Assembly (NCBI GenBank): GCA_036768485.1
Contig: JAVLUZ010000145.1
Location: 21,330,706 to 21,394,705, forward strand
Source: Mermis nigrescens
Lineage: Eukaryota; Nematoda; Enoplea; Mermithida; Mermithidae
Direction: 5' to 3'
DNA: 64,000 nt
Numbering within the stretch: position 1 is the stretch's first letter; every line of letters starts with the position of its first letter. The notes under the pieces are model-generated. The model ran no database searches, was not told the origin of the DNA, and saw only the letters and a list, made by a program, of their open reading frames with translations. Below are positions 12,080 through 24,140 of this stretch, one piece after another. The position numbers were made by a program, and so were the translations under genes.

Positions 12080-12580
12080 GAAACTGCCCTCAATTGGAGG
12101 ATTTTTTCCCGAAAACAGGATTCGGAACGCAAACCCTAACTAAGCCTATTAGGAAAAGTCCGATTCCGGGACTTTCAACCACATACGGGGGGGGGGGAAA
12201 CTCTCGGCGGAAACGAAGTGTCGCATGACATGTTCATCGTAGAGTATCCCATTTCTGAGCCCTGAAACTGCATTAAAAGAAAATAGTCTCCAGGAAATGG
12301 GTTTGGGGTTTTGACCATGACGAGGCCAACTTGAGAACCACCGTTCCGGGACTTTGAATCACCGCTTGGGGAGAAACCTTCGATGAAAACGGGTTGGATT
12401 TTAAATATAATATTTTTCATCGTCGTGTACCCCGTTTCCTAGCCCTCCCTTTAGGTGTGAGAAATTTTTCCGGAAACAGGGTGGGATTGTTCACGCTGAA
12501 GCGCCCTATTTGGGTAATTATTGTTTCTGGACTTCGAGCGGCGATGATCGCCAAAGAATGTTGGGCGCAGTTAAGAATTC
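12080..12580. repeat. Diverged relative of the GC-rich array at 5.9-7.3 kb
   Basis: Contains decayed versions of the same landmarks in both orientations: CCGGAAACAGG, TTTCCGGGACTTT-type strings, GGGGAGAAACC and GGGGTTTTGACCATGA. Confidence 0.55.
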
Positions 12581-12896
12581 CTTTGTATTTGTAATGATTT
12601 TAGCCATTATCATAATTTTTCTAATTTTTCCAGCGCCTCGCGTTGAAGTAATACTCATTAAAGACATTATTTGACTTTCTTGGCGTTCTAAAAACTTGAT
12701 TTTAACGTCTTAAGAGTAGTTTTTCTTTAGAACAAAGGTTTGATGATCATATGTAGTAATTTAAAACAGCTTTATATGATTTTTCATGCAAAAATACTAA
12801 ACTTTCGTGCTTCGCACCATATCATTTTGATGCATTTTTGTTAGGAAAATTGATTCTCACTACTTACAATGGCGACTCCAAAAGTGATTTTGCCTT

Positions 12897-13018
12897 ATCT
12901 TTATCATTGCTTGATACCATAAGTCAAAAAGTTCATAAATATTTATTATAAATTCTGCTAAATTCTTTGAATCGCAGCCGAAAAGATAAGCTATCCGACC
13001 ATATTCAAAATTACTTTG
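12897..13018 (+). repeat. Dispersed repeat segment shared with 7616-7741
   Basis: About 120 bases starting TTGCTTGATACCATAAGTCA and running through GCAGCCGAAAAGATAAGC align with the interior of the GTCCCAAGTTAC element. A CGTGC-TTC-GCACC hairpin lies just upstream at 12806. Confidence 0.75.
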
Positions 13019-13764
13019 CAAATTCTTTTAATAGTTTTTATTTTATACGAAATACTTTTTTCGTGAAATGGACTGAAAAATCATTATCGTCAGAGTGCGT
13101 ATGAAATAAAACTTATCGGTATTTTCGAGCAAATTTTTAATTCTGTTTACTGCCTCTATGACAGTCATTGAGATCTCATTTGACATACATAGGTACGTTC
13201 TTATCATGAAGCATAAATTTTAGAAAAATCTTGAATCTGATCACCTAATTAAGATCTGCGAATTCGATACGCGCATAAAATTATTTACAATCATGGCAAA
13301 CGAATATTTTTGCAGTCTACAACGTATTTGCATTCAACTGACAAGGTTCTGAATTATATAGCACGGACGAAGTTGGATATTACGAAGCGAAAAAATGCGC
13401 ATCGATATTTGCCGTATTGCTAGAAAATTCTTTGAAAGTTTTTTTATGTTTATATTTATTTTATTTTGATCGCATTCAGCAGCTGTATTTGTATTTTCTG
13501 TATTTTCAGCAGCTGTAATATTTGCAACTTATTAACATCCGAAAATCGTGTCATGAGATAAATAACCACGTTGTGTACTATCTAGATTACTTTGTATCAG
13601 AAATGATACGAAATTAGAAATGCAAATCTATGCATTATCCTAACATAACAAGCACCAAAACGTCAGCTTCGCTTAATGTTTGTCTAACAGGTAATGCATA
13701 TTCGCTTACACAAGCATTGATTTTCACAGCTTTAATTTTCCAATTTTTCATTCTTTTCCAGACC
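13019..13764. other. Unassigned AT-rich spacer downstream of the stomatin gene
   Basis: No gene, element end or strong repeat recognised. Short open frames on both strands near 13630-13850 have no family features. Confidence 0.5.
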
Positions 13765-13772
13765 TCTCTGAC

Positions 13773-14067
13773 CAGCGTAGCTGGCCTCCTGAATTGGGGG
13801 GGCGAAAATTTTGAAGTTGGATATCTTAAGAAACACTTGTAGATAGGCAAAAACAATGGTGTTTTTGAGCTTAAAAATAAGAAGAAAAAATTTCAAAAAA
13901 CTTGTGTTGATTTTATTTTTTAAAACAAATATTATGTATTTTGGGCTTAGTAGCTCTAAAAGTGTGCTAAAATCTCTTCTAGCGGTCTTTCAGAAACGCT
14001 TTACGAGTTTTCAATTTTTTTTCCTTTGGAGGACCCTTGCAAAATAAACTCATACTGCTACGCCCCA
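13773..14067 (+). mobile_element. hAT-type MITE, family L
   Basis: Left end CAGCGTAGCTGGCC, right end (reverse complement) TGGGGCGTAGCAG. Flanking TCTCTGAC (13765-13772) and ACTCTGAC (14068-14075) match at 7 of 8. Confidence 0.75.
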
Positions 14068-14156
14068 ACTCTGACCAAAATTATAGCTTGTAGTAATTGT
14101 AATATACTATTTTAAACAAACAGATTCGTGACTAACTGCCCAGGCAGGGCGACGAT

Positions 14157-14403
14157 CATAGGTGGGAAACACCAAAATTCTGGGGGTGCAAGATTTTTCA
14201 AAGGTCAAAAAATGGTCTTAAAAATGGTGATATGGCGAAAAAACACCATTTTTCAACGTTTCCCATCGAGCACTTTCAATTGGCATCAAAAGATTGCGAA
14301 AAAATTTTTCTTTCAAAAATTGTATTTGGGGGGATTTTGGTTTCTGGGGGGGAATATTCGAACTTCTGGGATAGCATATCCCCAACCCCCACGCCCACGT
14401 GTG
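14157..14403 (+). mobile_element. hAT MITE, family A, copy 3
   Basis: Ends CATAGGTGGG and (reverse complement) CACACGTGGGC. Perfect 8-bp duplication GCGACGAT at 14149-14156 and 14404-14411. It lies about 260 bases past the stomatin stop codon and may fall in or near the 3' UTR. Confidence 0.93.
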
Positions 14404-14667
14404 GCGACGATGATAAACGCGAAAATCGTCGTTATTTTCGCTCTTTTATACTCCATTCCAACGCATTCTCCTTCTCGGAGAAACGAAGATTGAATAATTG
14501 TTTTGGGAATACGGTTTAACCGTCGTTATCCGCAATATGAACAAATTAGTCGAGTTGAAGTCCGAAAAATAAATTCGATATGGTTGAATAGTGTTTTGCG
14601 TGACGTAGAAGATAAGAAAAGCATGAATCGCCCGAGGCAGCGACGCCACTGAATTCAACAGAATTTG

Positions 14668-14979
14668 TTAGGCGCTGGTCGATGCGGCGGCGGCGCCTTT
14701 GCGAAAAAATCCTCCCAAAATATCGATGGGCACCGGAAAAATGATTGTCGAATTGTGCTCGGCGGCGATGCTGTTCAACGCCTGCAAATGGCGCAATTGA
14801 ATGGCTATCGGCGAGCTGGATATCACGTCTGCCGCCTCTTTCAACGCACGGCTGGCTTTCATTTCGCCCTCGGCCGCCACCACTTTGGCCCGGGCCTCGC
14901 GAGCCGCCTCTGCTTCCGCGGCCATGGCCCGGGTCAGCTGTTGAGGCAGCCGAATATCTTTCACTTCTACTCGTTCGAC
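14668..14979 (-). CDS. Stomatin-family protein, coding exon 4 (C-terminus and stop)
   Basis: Encodes residues 191-293 and a TAA stop at 14670-14668. It begins VERVEVKDIRLPQQL after the acceptor GACCAG and carries the alanine/glutamate-rich coiled-coil segment (AMAAEAEAAREARAK) used for oligomerisation, followed by SSSPIAIQLRHLQAL and the hydrophobic IIFPVPIDILGG motif conserved near stomatin C-termini. The protein ends shortly after in an alanine/serine tail. No canonical AATAAA is evident in the first 500 bases downstream. The nearest variant is TATAAA near 14450, next to a MITE. Open frames on the plus strand here are shadows of this exon. Confidence 0.93.
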   Translation of the reverse strand, partial: VERVEVKDIRLPQQLTRAMAAEAEAAREARAKVVAAEGEMKASRALKEAADVISSSPIAIQLRHLQALNSIAAEHNSTIIFPVPIDILGGFFRKGAAAASTSA

Positions 14980-15009
14980 CTGGTCAAACGGAGACGATTA
15001 AGTTGGGAC

Positions 15010-15383
15010 CATACACAGCATGGGAATTCTGGGGTCAGGCCCAAAAAATTTTTGAAAGTGCCCTTTTTGGGCTAAAAAACCCTTTTTACAGATCAAAAAC
15101 ACTATTTTTTGACGTTTCGGACAATGCTCGTTCTTTCTAGAACATAAAAACAAAAATTTCGAAAAAATGAGGTAATTGAAGAAAAAATAGTCAAAAAATG
15201 TTTATATGGCGCGAAGCACCAAAAATTTAAGGCTTTTATATCAAAAATGAGCTAAAACACTTATAAAGACACTCTTTTTACAATTTTTACAAAAATCTAC
15301 AATTCTGGGGGTCGCATCGCAGCTATTTTGCGGAGAGTCAGCTGCCATTCTAGGGAGGTCAAATTCCCCCAAGAACACGTATG
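15010..15383 (+). mobile_element. hAT-type MITE, family C, copy 1 (stomatin intron 3)
   Basis: Left end CATACACAGCATGGGAATTC, right end (reverse complement) CATACGTGTTCTTGGGGG. Interior hairpin GGCGCGAAGCACC at 15208. It is the uninterrupted relative that shows what was inserted into the copy at 20790-21849. Confidence 0.7.
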
Positions 15384-15439
15384 GTTGAGTGGGACTAAAA
15401 TTTGATTTAGATTTCACCAGGGCGTAGAGGTGCGGCCGC

Positions 15440-15574
15440 CAGGCAGCAATCATATTCTGGGGGTGATGAAGCGAAATCGCCAAAATAATCCCAAAAATTC
15501 TATTCTGGGAGTCTATCGATTTTTGGGGGTCTCTCGGGCTCTCGAGGGGTTCCACACCTCCACGTTCAAGTGTG
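15440..15574 (+). mobile_element. Short hAT-type MITE, family B, copy 1
   Basis: Shares ATTCTGGGAGTCTATCGATT with 16102-16260 and 17613-18032 and ends CACGTTCAAGTGTG. The duplication is not convincing. Confidence 0.55.
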
Positions 15575-16101
15575 GCCGTCGCCCCGTATTGGCCCACGTG
15601 ATTAGCGGGAGCGGGATAAAGAACGAATGTGCAAGGTATGCCATTTAATATCATCGATTTCGTTTTTTTGATATTCCTCTCAATTTTAATCATAGTTAAA
15701 CGAAGTTCCGCTATCTTGTGGACAGAACATCATGATTCTTTTAATAGTTTTTATTTTATACGAAATAATTCGTGGCCTAAGCAGCTGGTGATCGTGCGAA
15801 AATTGCAGCATGCTATGAATGAACAAAAGGTATCGTCGCCACTCCTCATAGTTCAGGAAAAATCAGAACCTAAATGATTAGTGAGCCAACTGTTGTGAAC
15901 AGCACTAGAAAGCGGCATAAGACTTTGACGGTGGAAAATTAGATTCATTCAAATGTTTTTCTTTTTTTGTGTTTCATTTTCATGTTTTGAACCAAATTCT
16001 TCTCCATCAGTTTTATGCCACTTTGCAATGCAGTCCGCGCATAGTGGCTTACGTTTCATCTCAGTTCTAAACTTTCACTTAACCATAATTACACCTTTGT
16101 C

Positions 16102-16260
16102 CATATGTGGGCAGCTAACAAATTCTGAGAAGTCTGGGTGGTGTAGTACAAGCAGAAATCCCAAAAACCATGCTAAAATTCAATTCTGGGGTCTATCGAT
16201 TTTCAGGACGGTCTACTGGATTCTCGGGGGATTTGAAACCCGCTCCCACGCACATGTGTG
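16102..16260 (+). mobile_element. Short hAT-type MITE, family B, copy 2
   Basis: Left end CATATGTGGGCAGC, right end (reverse complement) CACACATGTGCGTGGGAG. Flanking CCTTTGTC and TTTTTGTC match at 6 of 8. Confidence 0.7.
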
Positions 16261-17376
16261 TTTTTGTCCCTTCATAGCAAGCTGCGAGTGCGACGTTGCA
16301 CAATCATCAAATGCTAAGCCATGAACTATTTCATACAATATGAAAATTATTAATAATTTTAATCCGAAAAATTAAAGCGTACAATTATAATCTTATGTCC
16401 TTACGATACTTAAATTTCGTGCGATAGCGATTGAAATTGATAGAGATCAAAAAACAAATCCGTGATAGATATATAAGTGGCCCAACACGTGCATACTTAA
16501 TTCATCAAATTTTGTATAGTTACCGCCATATTCTTCAGCCATGAACAGATTTTTTGCAGCAAATGAACAGTTTCATGACTCTTGGAACAATTTCAGGAAA
16601 AACTTAATTACGCATAGTTTTTACTCTTTTGGCATGAATTCATAAAAATTTTTAGAGTTTCGCGTCGAATGCTTATGGGCTTTGCTCCACGTGCACAAAT
16701 GCCGAAAATATAGCAGTAATTCAAGCCTAAATTTCGCAAATTTTCGGGCAAAAATTTAAAAAAATTCAGGCATTCCCCAAAATCTCCTTTCTGACTTATT
16801 TCCAAAAACTCTTGCACCAGAAATTATTATGAATAAAGTCTGACATGTAAAACGGTGAAAATTGCACGTTAATAGCGAATTTTGGGCCTATTGTTGACTG
16901 TTTTTTATTTCAAATGTCGAAATTTTTCGGAAGCAATCAAATGAAGGAAAACATACCAGAGTAGAAAAAAATGTAAATGTGAGAGTCCACTCATTATTTT
17001 GATTGAAATTTTTATGCGTAAAAAAGGGTAAGTGATTACGCTGAAATAATGTTGGTGTATGTTAATTTTGAGTGTCGTTGTAAAGTTTTTGTAATTATTA
17101 GGATTTCGGAACCAACCCCTGAGTCTCAGGTAGACTTTTACGATTAATGCTCCATTCATATGCAAATTCGCTTTTACATAGATCCGGATTTTAAACTTAG
17201 AAAATTACTTCTGTCTGCATCAGATATTCATTCGATAAGGACATTTATTCAAAAATACGAGAAAATAAAGCTCAAAAAACTTGGTAATATTGCACTACAA
17301 TGTTGGCTATTTACCGTACCGTTGGCAATGTGGCGTACGAAATATATATAAACAATAAATAACTTATACCCACCCA

Positions 17377-18032
<656 letters not shown>

Positions 18033-18182
18033 GTTGCGCATGTTTTACGCTACTGAGCAACAAACACTTAATGATTTAAGAAAGAATATGGATTGTGGAT
18101 AAAAAATGGTTCATGGATGCTTAGCAATCTTAAACGAGATAAATAACTACGTTAAGTAGGTATCTAAACCTGATATCTGTAC

Positions 18183-18378
18183 CATAGCACTATGGCTAGA
18201 AATTTTGGGTGGGGGTCCCCAGATATTTTCAGGAGGGGGATGGGGGACATCTAAAAACAGCCAAAAAATTTGATTAATTCAAAAGTCGTGGGGTCAAAAA
18301 TTTTCTAGCTTTGGCGGGATGGGGGAGAACAGTCAGCTTTGGGTGAGGGATCCCACATCTACCCTATTACATGTATGG
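18183..18378 (+). mobile_element. hAT-type MITE, family V, copy 1
   Basis: Interior GGGTGGGGGTCCCC, GGGGACATCTAAAAACAGCC and CATCTACCCTATTACATG match family V at 19655-19900 and 61.05-61.25 kb. The duplication is not clear. It lies in stomatin intron 3, about 110 bases below exon 3. Confidence 0.6.
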
Positions 18379-18490
18379 TAGCAAATCATGAATGTATTTT
18401 ATTTTTCAAGTCACTATCTTTCTTAAGCTTTTGCGAATATAAATTTAAATAGACTTGTTATGAAGTGTGCAAAACATTTAAAAATCATAC

Positions 18491-18680
18491 TTTTATGCCC
18501 CAATGTTCTGTGCCCTCGTCTAATATTGTTTCGGTCATTTGTGCGATCGCTTCTCGCTCCGTCAACATTTCACTCAACGTTTTCATGCCTAGAGCATTTC
18601 TTAACGTCGTTTGCGCTAACAATTTTGTGCTATATATGGCATCGTCTACGTTATTCACGGCAGCTATTGGATCGGACGTC
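18491..18680 (-). CDS. Stomatin-family protein, coding exon 3
   Basis: Encodes residues 127-190 of the SPFH domain. Family landmarks are LLAQTTLRNALG and the L-T-E-R-E-A-I block, ending at WGIK. The acceptor is CGTATTTAG and the donor is AAA|GTATGA (phase 0). An asparagine-aspartate-aspartate-alanine stretch (about 138-144) takes the place of the variable segment between the two conserved blocks. Intron 2 (18681-20209) lies upstream in the gene and intron 3 (14980-18490) downstream. Confidence 0.92.
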
Positions 18681-19226
18681 CTAAATACGATTTGAATGAA
18701 TTTAAGCACAAATAACAAACTTAACTAGGGCGAGTTTGAGTTTAACCCCAAGTTTGCAAAGCTTTGAATACCTACTACAATTTTGCTTCTTTTCGCAAGA
18801 ATTATCTTATTCGAGTTTACCAATAAACTTTCAGACACTGATACCCAAACAAACAAATTTGAGATGTCTACATATTAAATGTAAGTTCTTAGCAACATAC
18901 AACATTATTTTAATAAACCATCAAATTTTCATTTAGTTTATTATTAAAACAACATAATAAAATTACAAATTTTATTTTGTTTTACCGCTTTCAGGAAGAA
19001 GCAATTAAAAGCGTCTTTACATTGAAAGCACTCAATTTTCTCTGTTTATTAACCTTTCCATCGAGAATGTACTTTAAACGAAACATAAATCAAGACATTG
19101 TCAGAAATCTGCCTAATTAGTAAGTCTCATCTTTAATAGGAACAAAATTCATTTAAATCAGCAAAGGAGTGTAATTGAGAGTTTGAAATTAGTGAGTTGT
19201 GTGGACATTAATATGTTGGTGCTGAC

Positions 19227-19560
19227 CAGACATGCACGTATGGGGGTTTGAGATCTACTAGACCATAGATGCATAGCATGGCCGATCTGGGGGGGTCGAA
19301 AATTGAGCTTTTTGGGGTCAAAGACCTCAAAAACTGGTATAAATGCTAAAATAGCATTAAAACTAGGTTATTCCACAGTTTCTGTTCAATGCAAGCACCT
19401 TTAAAGAAAATGTTTCATTTTTCATCGATTTTTGGCCTTCATTTGGCTTTATTTTCCTCATAAAATTTCCAATTTTTTTTCATTCTGGGGGTTTAGACCC
19501 CCACCCAAGCCCCTTCCGTGCATGTCTGGTTTTCTGGTGTAGAACCCCGGAATCGAAAAA
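19227..19560. mobile_element. Decayed hAT-type elements with CATAGATGCA/CAGACATGCACG ends
   Basis: The segment 19264-19520 starts CATAGATGCATAGCATGG and ends CCGTGCATGTCTG, related to 27389-27652. An outer CAGACATGCACG lies at 19227. It lies in stomatin intron 2. Confidence 0.5.
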
Positions 19561-19654
19561 TGGGAAATTTTTTCCGGAAAATGAGGCGAAATGAAGACAA
19601 AAATGAACGAAAACTGAAAATTTTCTTCAAAAGTGCATGACATTGACTAGAAAA

Positions 19655-19900
19655 CATACATACAACGGCTCGAAATTTTTATTGGTGGGTCCCGGCCATT
19701 TTTAGGAGGTGGGGTAGGGGTGAATGACCTCCAATTTTTGGTCAAAAACGGCCAAAAAACGCCTAAAAACAGCCAAACATTTCAATTTTTCCCAAAAATG
19801 GGGGTCCAAAATTTTCTTGCTTTGGGGGATAGGGGGACGCCCGAATTAGGGTGGAAGGGGATCTTCCCACACCCCCCCCCCCTTGCCTGTTACATGTGTG
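19655..19900 (+). mobile_element. hAT-type MITE, family V, copy 2
   Basis: Left end CATACATACAACGGCTCG, right end (reverse complement) CACACATGTAACAGGC. Flanking CTAGAAAA and CTAGAAAC match at 7 of 8. It lies in stomatin intron 2. Confidence 0.8.
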
Positions 19901-20209
19901 CTAGAAACTGTGAGATGACGTAGTTTTAACGCTATTATTTAAACCAGTTTTTTGGTCCTTTTGGCCCCAAAAAGCCTAATATTTGATCCCCAATCCATAT
20001 CGATCACGCTGTGCATCTATGTTGGTGACTTGATATAAATGTTAGCATTTATCAGATCCTTGCACAACTATGAGTAAATAATTCATTCTAGTAGCATTTT
20101 GTTTCCTGTAGATCATGCTTACTGTATTAAACTTCATAAATTTTATTTCTTGGACGACTCTGATCAAAAGTGTACACCATGGGATTGATGTCTCTCTGAA
20201 AAAGCTAAC

Positions 20210-20360
20210 CTGAAGTAAACAACGGCATCTACGCTGACCGTTACCGAATCTTTAGACAAAATCTCCTGCGGCGGTACAGCGTAAGATACCACTCGAAGGT
20301 CCATTTTTCGATACGTATCGATACACGGCATTATAAACACCAAGCCGGGTCCTTGGGAAC
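20210..20360 (-). CDS. Stomatin-family protein, coding exon 2
   Basis: Acceptor CAAATAG precedes the exon, and the donor is AG|GTTAGC. It encodes residues 77-126 plus two bases of codon 127: the start of the SPFH domain, with GPGLVFIMPCIDTYRKMDLR followed by the very conserved PPQEILSKDSVTVSVDAVVY. The phase 1 entry completes a glycine codon from exon 1 and the phase 2 exit is completed by the G that opens exon 3. No frameshift or stop is present. Intron 1 (20361-22610) separates it from exon 1 and is largely transposon. Confidence 0.92.
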
Positions 20361-21117
20361 CTATTTGAATAATGCAGCCATTAGGACGAATTTATCAGAG
20401 CGAGCAGATGAAAGAGCAAAAAAAATATAAAACTGGGAAAAAATAGTTTAGGCTATAACATTGCTTACAGTAAATACGTCGACCGTGACTTAATGCTATT
20501 TAGCTATTGCTTAGCAACCTACTAAGCAAACGTGGACGAAAGAGCAAATAAAAAAATATGCAACGTTTGCAGTTCAGTGAATGTTAAATTGACAGGAATA
20601 CTATCAGATCTGAAAAACGCAACGCTCGGATAAAATATCCGCGCTATCGAAAATTCAGGTTGTCGGATCATTTGTAATTTTCGGATGAAAATATAACATT
20701 GTTCATTCTATGCTTCTCTTTTCTCTCTCCATTCTGCAATCTGTTTTAATACGCATGAAATTAGTTAAAGAGCCATTTATAGTCGATACCACACATGTAC
20801 AGCATCCGATTTCTGGAGTCAGTTTCAAAAAATTTATAAAAAAAGTGCCTTTTTGGGCTTGAAAATCATGGATTTGCATTAAAAGCACTGTTTTCAACGT
20901 TTTAGATGGAGCTCGTTCTTTTTTAAGCACAAATTATTAAAAAAATCGAAATAATTCGAAGAAATCAAGTAAATTGAACGGATATAGCCAAAAATGAGTT
21001 TAAGCGCCGAAAATTTGACACTTCTCAGTCAAAATCTAGCTAAAACCGCTCACATTCCAAGATTTTATTTTGGGAAATCGACAATTGGGTCATTAGCCAT
21101 TTTGCTTGGGTTAAGAG

Positions 21118-21532
21118 CACGTTTTTTGTATTCGGCGAAGATTTTTCCCGATGTGCAAAGACTTCGGGACCGTCTTTGTACATTGACGAAGATTTTTTGG
21201 AGAATAAAACTGTAAAAACGTGTAAAATTTTGAAAAATTTTCGGAAGCGCCGAAATGAGTAATTGTCTGCCCTAATGGTAGAATTTGGATGTAGAAAGGA
21301 AAAATGTCAAATTTTTCGGCTCTTCGCGCCGTTTTGGGACGATTTTTAGTAATTTTTGGCGTCAGAGCCCAGAAATTAGCTAAAATATACTACCAAAGGT
21401 CGAAAAAGCCTGTTTTACCACACTAAAATCACTAGTGTACCACATTATAATACACATACATACAAAATGTACAAAGACTTTTGGGGACCATCTTTGTACA
21501 TGTACAAAAGTGCCTTGTACAAAAAAACACTG
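21118..21532 (+). mobile_element. hAT MITE, family G, copy 1
   Basis: Left end CACGTTTTTTGTATTCGGCG, right end (reverse complement) CAGTGTTTTTTTGTACAAGG. Flanking GTTAAGAG and GTCAACAG match at 6 of 8. Internal decayed GGCGC palindromes near 21239 and 21317. Confidence 0.75.
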
Positions 21533-21564
21533 GTCAACAGCCATTCTACAGGGGGGGTTAAAAC

Positions 21565-21817
21565 CACACGTGGGCGTAGGGGTGGGGGTATGCAAACCCC
21601 AGAAGTTGGAATACCCCCCAGAAATCAAAATACCCCCCCCCAAATTCAATTTTTGAAATGTTTTTTGCTTTTTTAGCGATTTTTTGATGCCATTGGATAG
21701 TGCTCGATGAGAAATGTCGAAAAATGGTGTTTTTCGCCATACGACCACTTTTAAGACCATTTTTTACCTTTGAAAATTTTTTAACCCCCCCCAGAATTTC
21801 GGTGCTGCCAACCTATG
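21565..21817 (-). mobile_element. hAT MITE, family A, copy 5
   Basis: Ends CACACGTGGGC and (reverse complement) CATAGGTTGGC. Perfect 8-bp duplication GTTAAAAC at 21557-21564 and 21818-21825. Confidence 0.93.
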
Positions 21818-22610
21818 GTTAAAACCCCTTAACCCCAAGTACACGTTTGGATGAAATTGTAGAAAACGTTGAAACGTTGCTTCCATGCATTACTTGTACC
21901 TGCCTACTAAACTAATGCTTAGTCATCCGATTATAAAATAACAAGACGCACCTGGCTGTAACCAGAAGTCAAGATAAAGTCGGAATGAGACTAATCTTAG
22001 TTTAAGTCAGACTCAATAATTAACCACTCGAATCGCTTACGCTAGACTACAACTGTTGCATTCGCATATTACAATTGAGCAAACGTTTCAACTCAGTTTT
22101 CCACTAAAAACCAATGTTTTCCACGTATATAAATAAAAATATAAATTTTACGAGGAATGTATCAGAAAGTTATATTTATTCACCTAGCGTTTCCCGATTA
22201 TGCAAATTTGACCCTTATTATCGGCCTCTGGGTTCTTTTGATGTAAATGAACTAAAGTGCGTTAATGGCCCTAAATTGAATAAGTTATAAATCCTGATTT
22301 TTTATTTTCATACGAAATACTTTACTAGCGAGACAGGTTCGCAAAAAGATCAGCCCAGACCTATGCTTAGGCACAGTCCGCGCGCAGCGGTTGATTTTGT
22401 AGGGTTTAACAAAATCAGGCGAGCATGTCTCCAATAAGCAGTCAAGTGATTATGACATGGTATTCGAACAGAAAAATGGATAGGGCACTCATGGTTGCAC
22501 TTTTAAAGTCATAGGAGCAAATCTGCGACCATGACTTCGCATGTCCCATTTTTGGGACGGCCCTTAATAAAAAGGGTTAAAAATAATTATGTACGATTTT
22601 ATAAACGTAC

Positions 22611-22839
22611 CTCCAAACATTAATCGACCCAGCCTAAATATAACTACACGTTCGTATTCTTTGACCACTTTCAAGCAAAAGCACATGGAAAGCGGAAAGG
22701 TTATGGCCACGATGAACCACGATAATGCGGTCAAAATGGCCCCGAACCAAACACCCAGCATCTCTGGCTCGGCGCCGCGTCCGTCGGCTTCGCTGGGAGA
22801 CACCCATTGTTTGCTGGATTTAGGCAACGAGGTGGACAT
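22611..22839 (-). CDS. Stomatin-family protein, coding exon 1 (start of the gene)
   Basis: First coding exon of a four-exon gene (22839-22611, 20360-20210, 18680-18491, 14979-14668; 293 residues, close to the roughly 290 of animal stomatins). Stomatins are inner-leaflet membrane scaffold proteins that oligomerise through an SPFH/band-7 domain and modulate ion channels and transporters. This exon gives residues 1-76: a polar N-terminus, a hydrophobic hairpin at about 28-57 with a proline at 49 in the ITFPLS context that the family uses to bend back in the membrane, nearby cysteines 53 and 55 (possible palmitoylation sites), then the signature KEYERVVIFRLGRL. The ATG at 22839 is the only methionine before the hairpin in frame. 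The exon ends G|GTACGT (phase 1). It is stomatin rather than podocin or MEC-2 by length, with no long tails. A specific orthologue name is not assigned. Confidence 0.93.
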
Positions 22840-24132
22840 TTTGTGCGCAGTTTACTTTTATTCGTTTGAAACCGAATATCGTTGTCATTGCACGATTAGT
22901 TCAGAAATTAGCACCCTAAATTTGGCTTGAATAAGCAAAATAATGAAAAAAGTTGCTAAGATTGGCCAAAATCATTGATCAATCGTTTCCAAATGATGAA
23001 TCGATTTGGAAAAAAATTACAAAAAAAACGTAAACCGTTTTCGTAAACGCTTCTTAAAATCAAACTAATCGTTTTGTTGACAAGCTTTAACACGAAACGC
23101 TTTTGACTGAAATACTACCAAATGTTTTCATGCTATCTTTCAGATAATACAATGAATGACAGAATATGAGCATGAAAGATATAAATTTGAAATTTCTTAT
23201 TAAAAAAACTGTATTTAGATATCATCTGTATAATGTCCATGATAATTATTTAACTATGAGTGAAATCATGGAAAAAAGATTGAAACTGCGAGTAACAGAA
23301 AAAATCAGAGAAAGCGATACGGAATCGTGCATCGCCTGAAACAATGAATGGCAATATGAAACAAAATAATTAATGTAATGGAAAAGACTTAAAAGAACTG
23401 AGTTTCGGCTTTTTATCGACCGATTATCACCAAAATGAAAGTGAGGGCTTTGAAGGATTCTACCTTAGAAGTAAAAATATAATTTTCTGGGCATAATAAG
23501 TCATAATTAAGGCTAAGGCAGAAATGACAATAACTTTGCAATTTCTTGAAAGTGAATTCTAGTTTTCGCTTTATATTTTAAATTTATACCCATTACGGGC
23601 ATTTTAGCTCAATAAGGCTAAAATTTTTTCAGTTTTGATAATTTTGTGATCTTAACTCTATGACGGAACAAAGGTAACTGGGGTAAATACAGCATGCAGT
23701 AATGGCTGAAAAAGAATAAAACAAAACTTTCAAATCTTTTAAAAACTGTGCATTATGTATGTAGTTTAAGGCTGTTTCAACATTTCAATAAAAATATTTT
23801 TAGTAACTAACAACTGGCGATAGAAAAAAATAATACTGCAAATAACAATAAATAAAGATAACAATCACTGTTTAATCAATTTTGAAAATTGTGCCGTATT
23901 TTCCTGCGATTAGGTTAACGAATGATCGAAAATTGTGAAACAAAAGCGGATTTTGAGCTTACTTGGGACTTGGGAGTGAGGGGTTATTTGGACCCTCAGA
24001 AACAAACAGACCCCGTAAAATCTATGAAATTCAACTTTCGGGAAAATATTCACTTATGATTCTGTGATGCCATCGGATGGAGGTCGATTAGGAAAGTCAA
24101 AATGTTTTCTGCACCAACAATCAATTTTATGA
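22840..24132. other. Region upstream of the stomatin start codon
   Basis: Should contain the 5' UTR and promoter. No TATA box, element end or repeat can be assigned with confidence; the sequence is AT-rich. Confidence 0.4.
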
Positions 24133-24140
24133 CCCTTTCC

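Larger units (their letters stand above)
20790..21849 (+). mobile_element. Family C MITE carrying two later insertions (stomatin intron 1)
   Basis: The left end CACACATGTACAGCATCC and the right end CCCCAAGTACACGTTTG align with family C copy 1. The blocks GTCAACAGCCATTCTACAGG and CCCTTAACCCC correspond to continuous sequence in copy 1 but are separated here by a family G and a family A MITE. Confidence 0.65.

Noticed and set aside
14665..15140. Plus-strand open frames of 131-136 codons
   Set aside because: They lie opposite stomatin exon 4 and run into a MITE; they are shadows of that exon.
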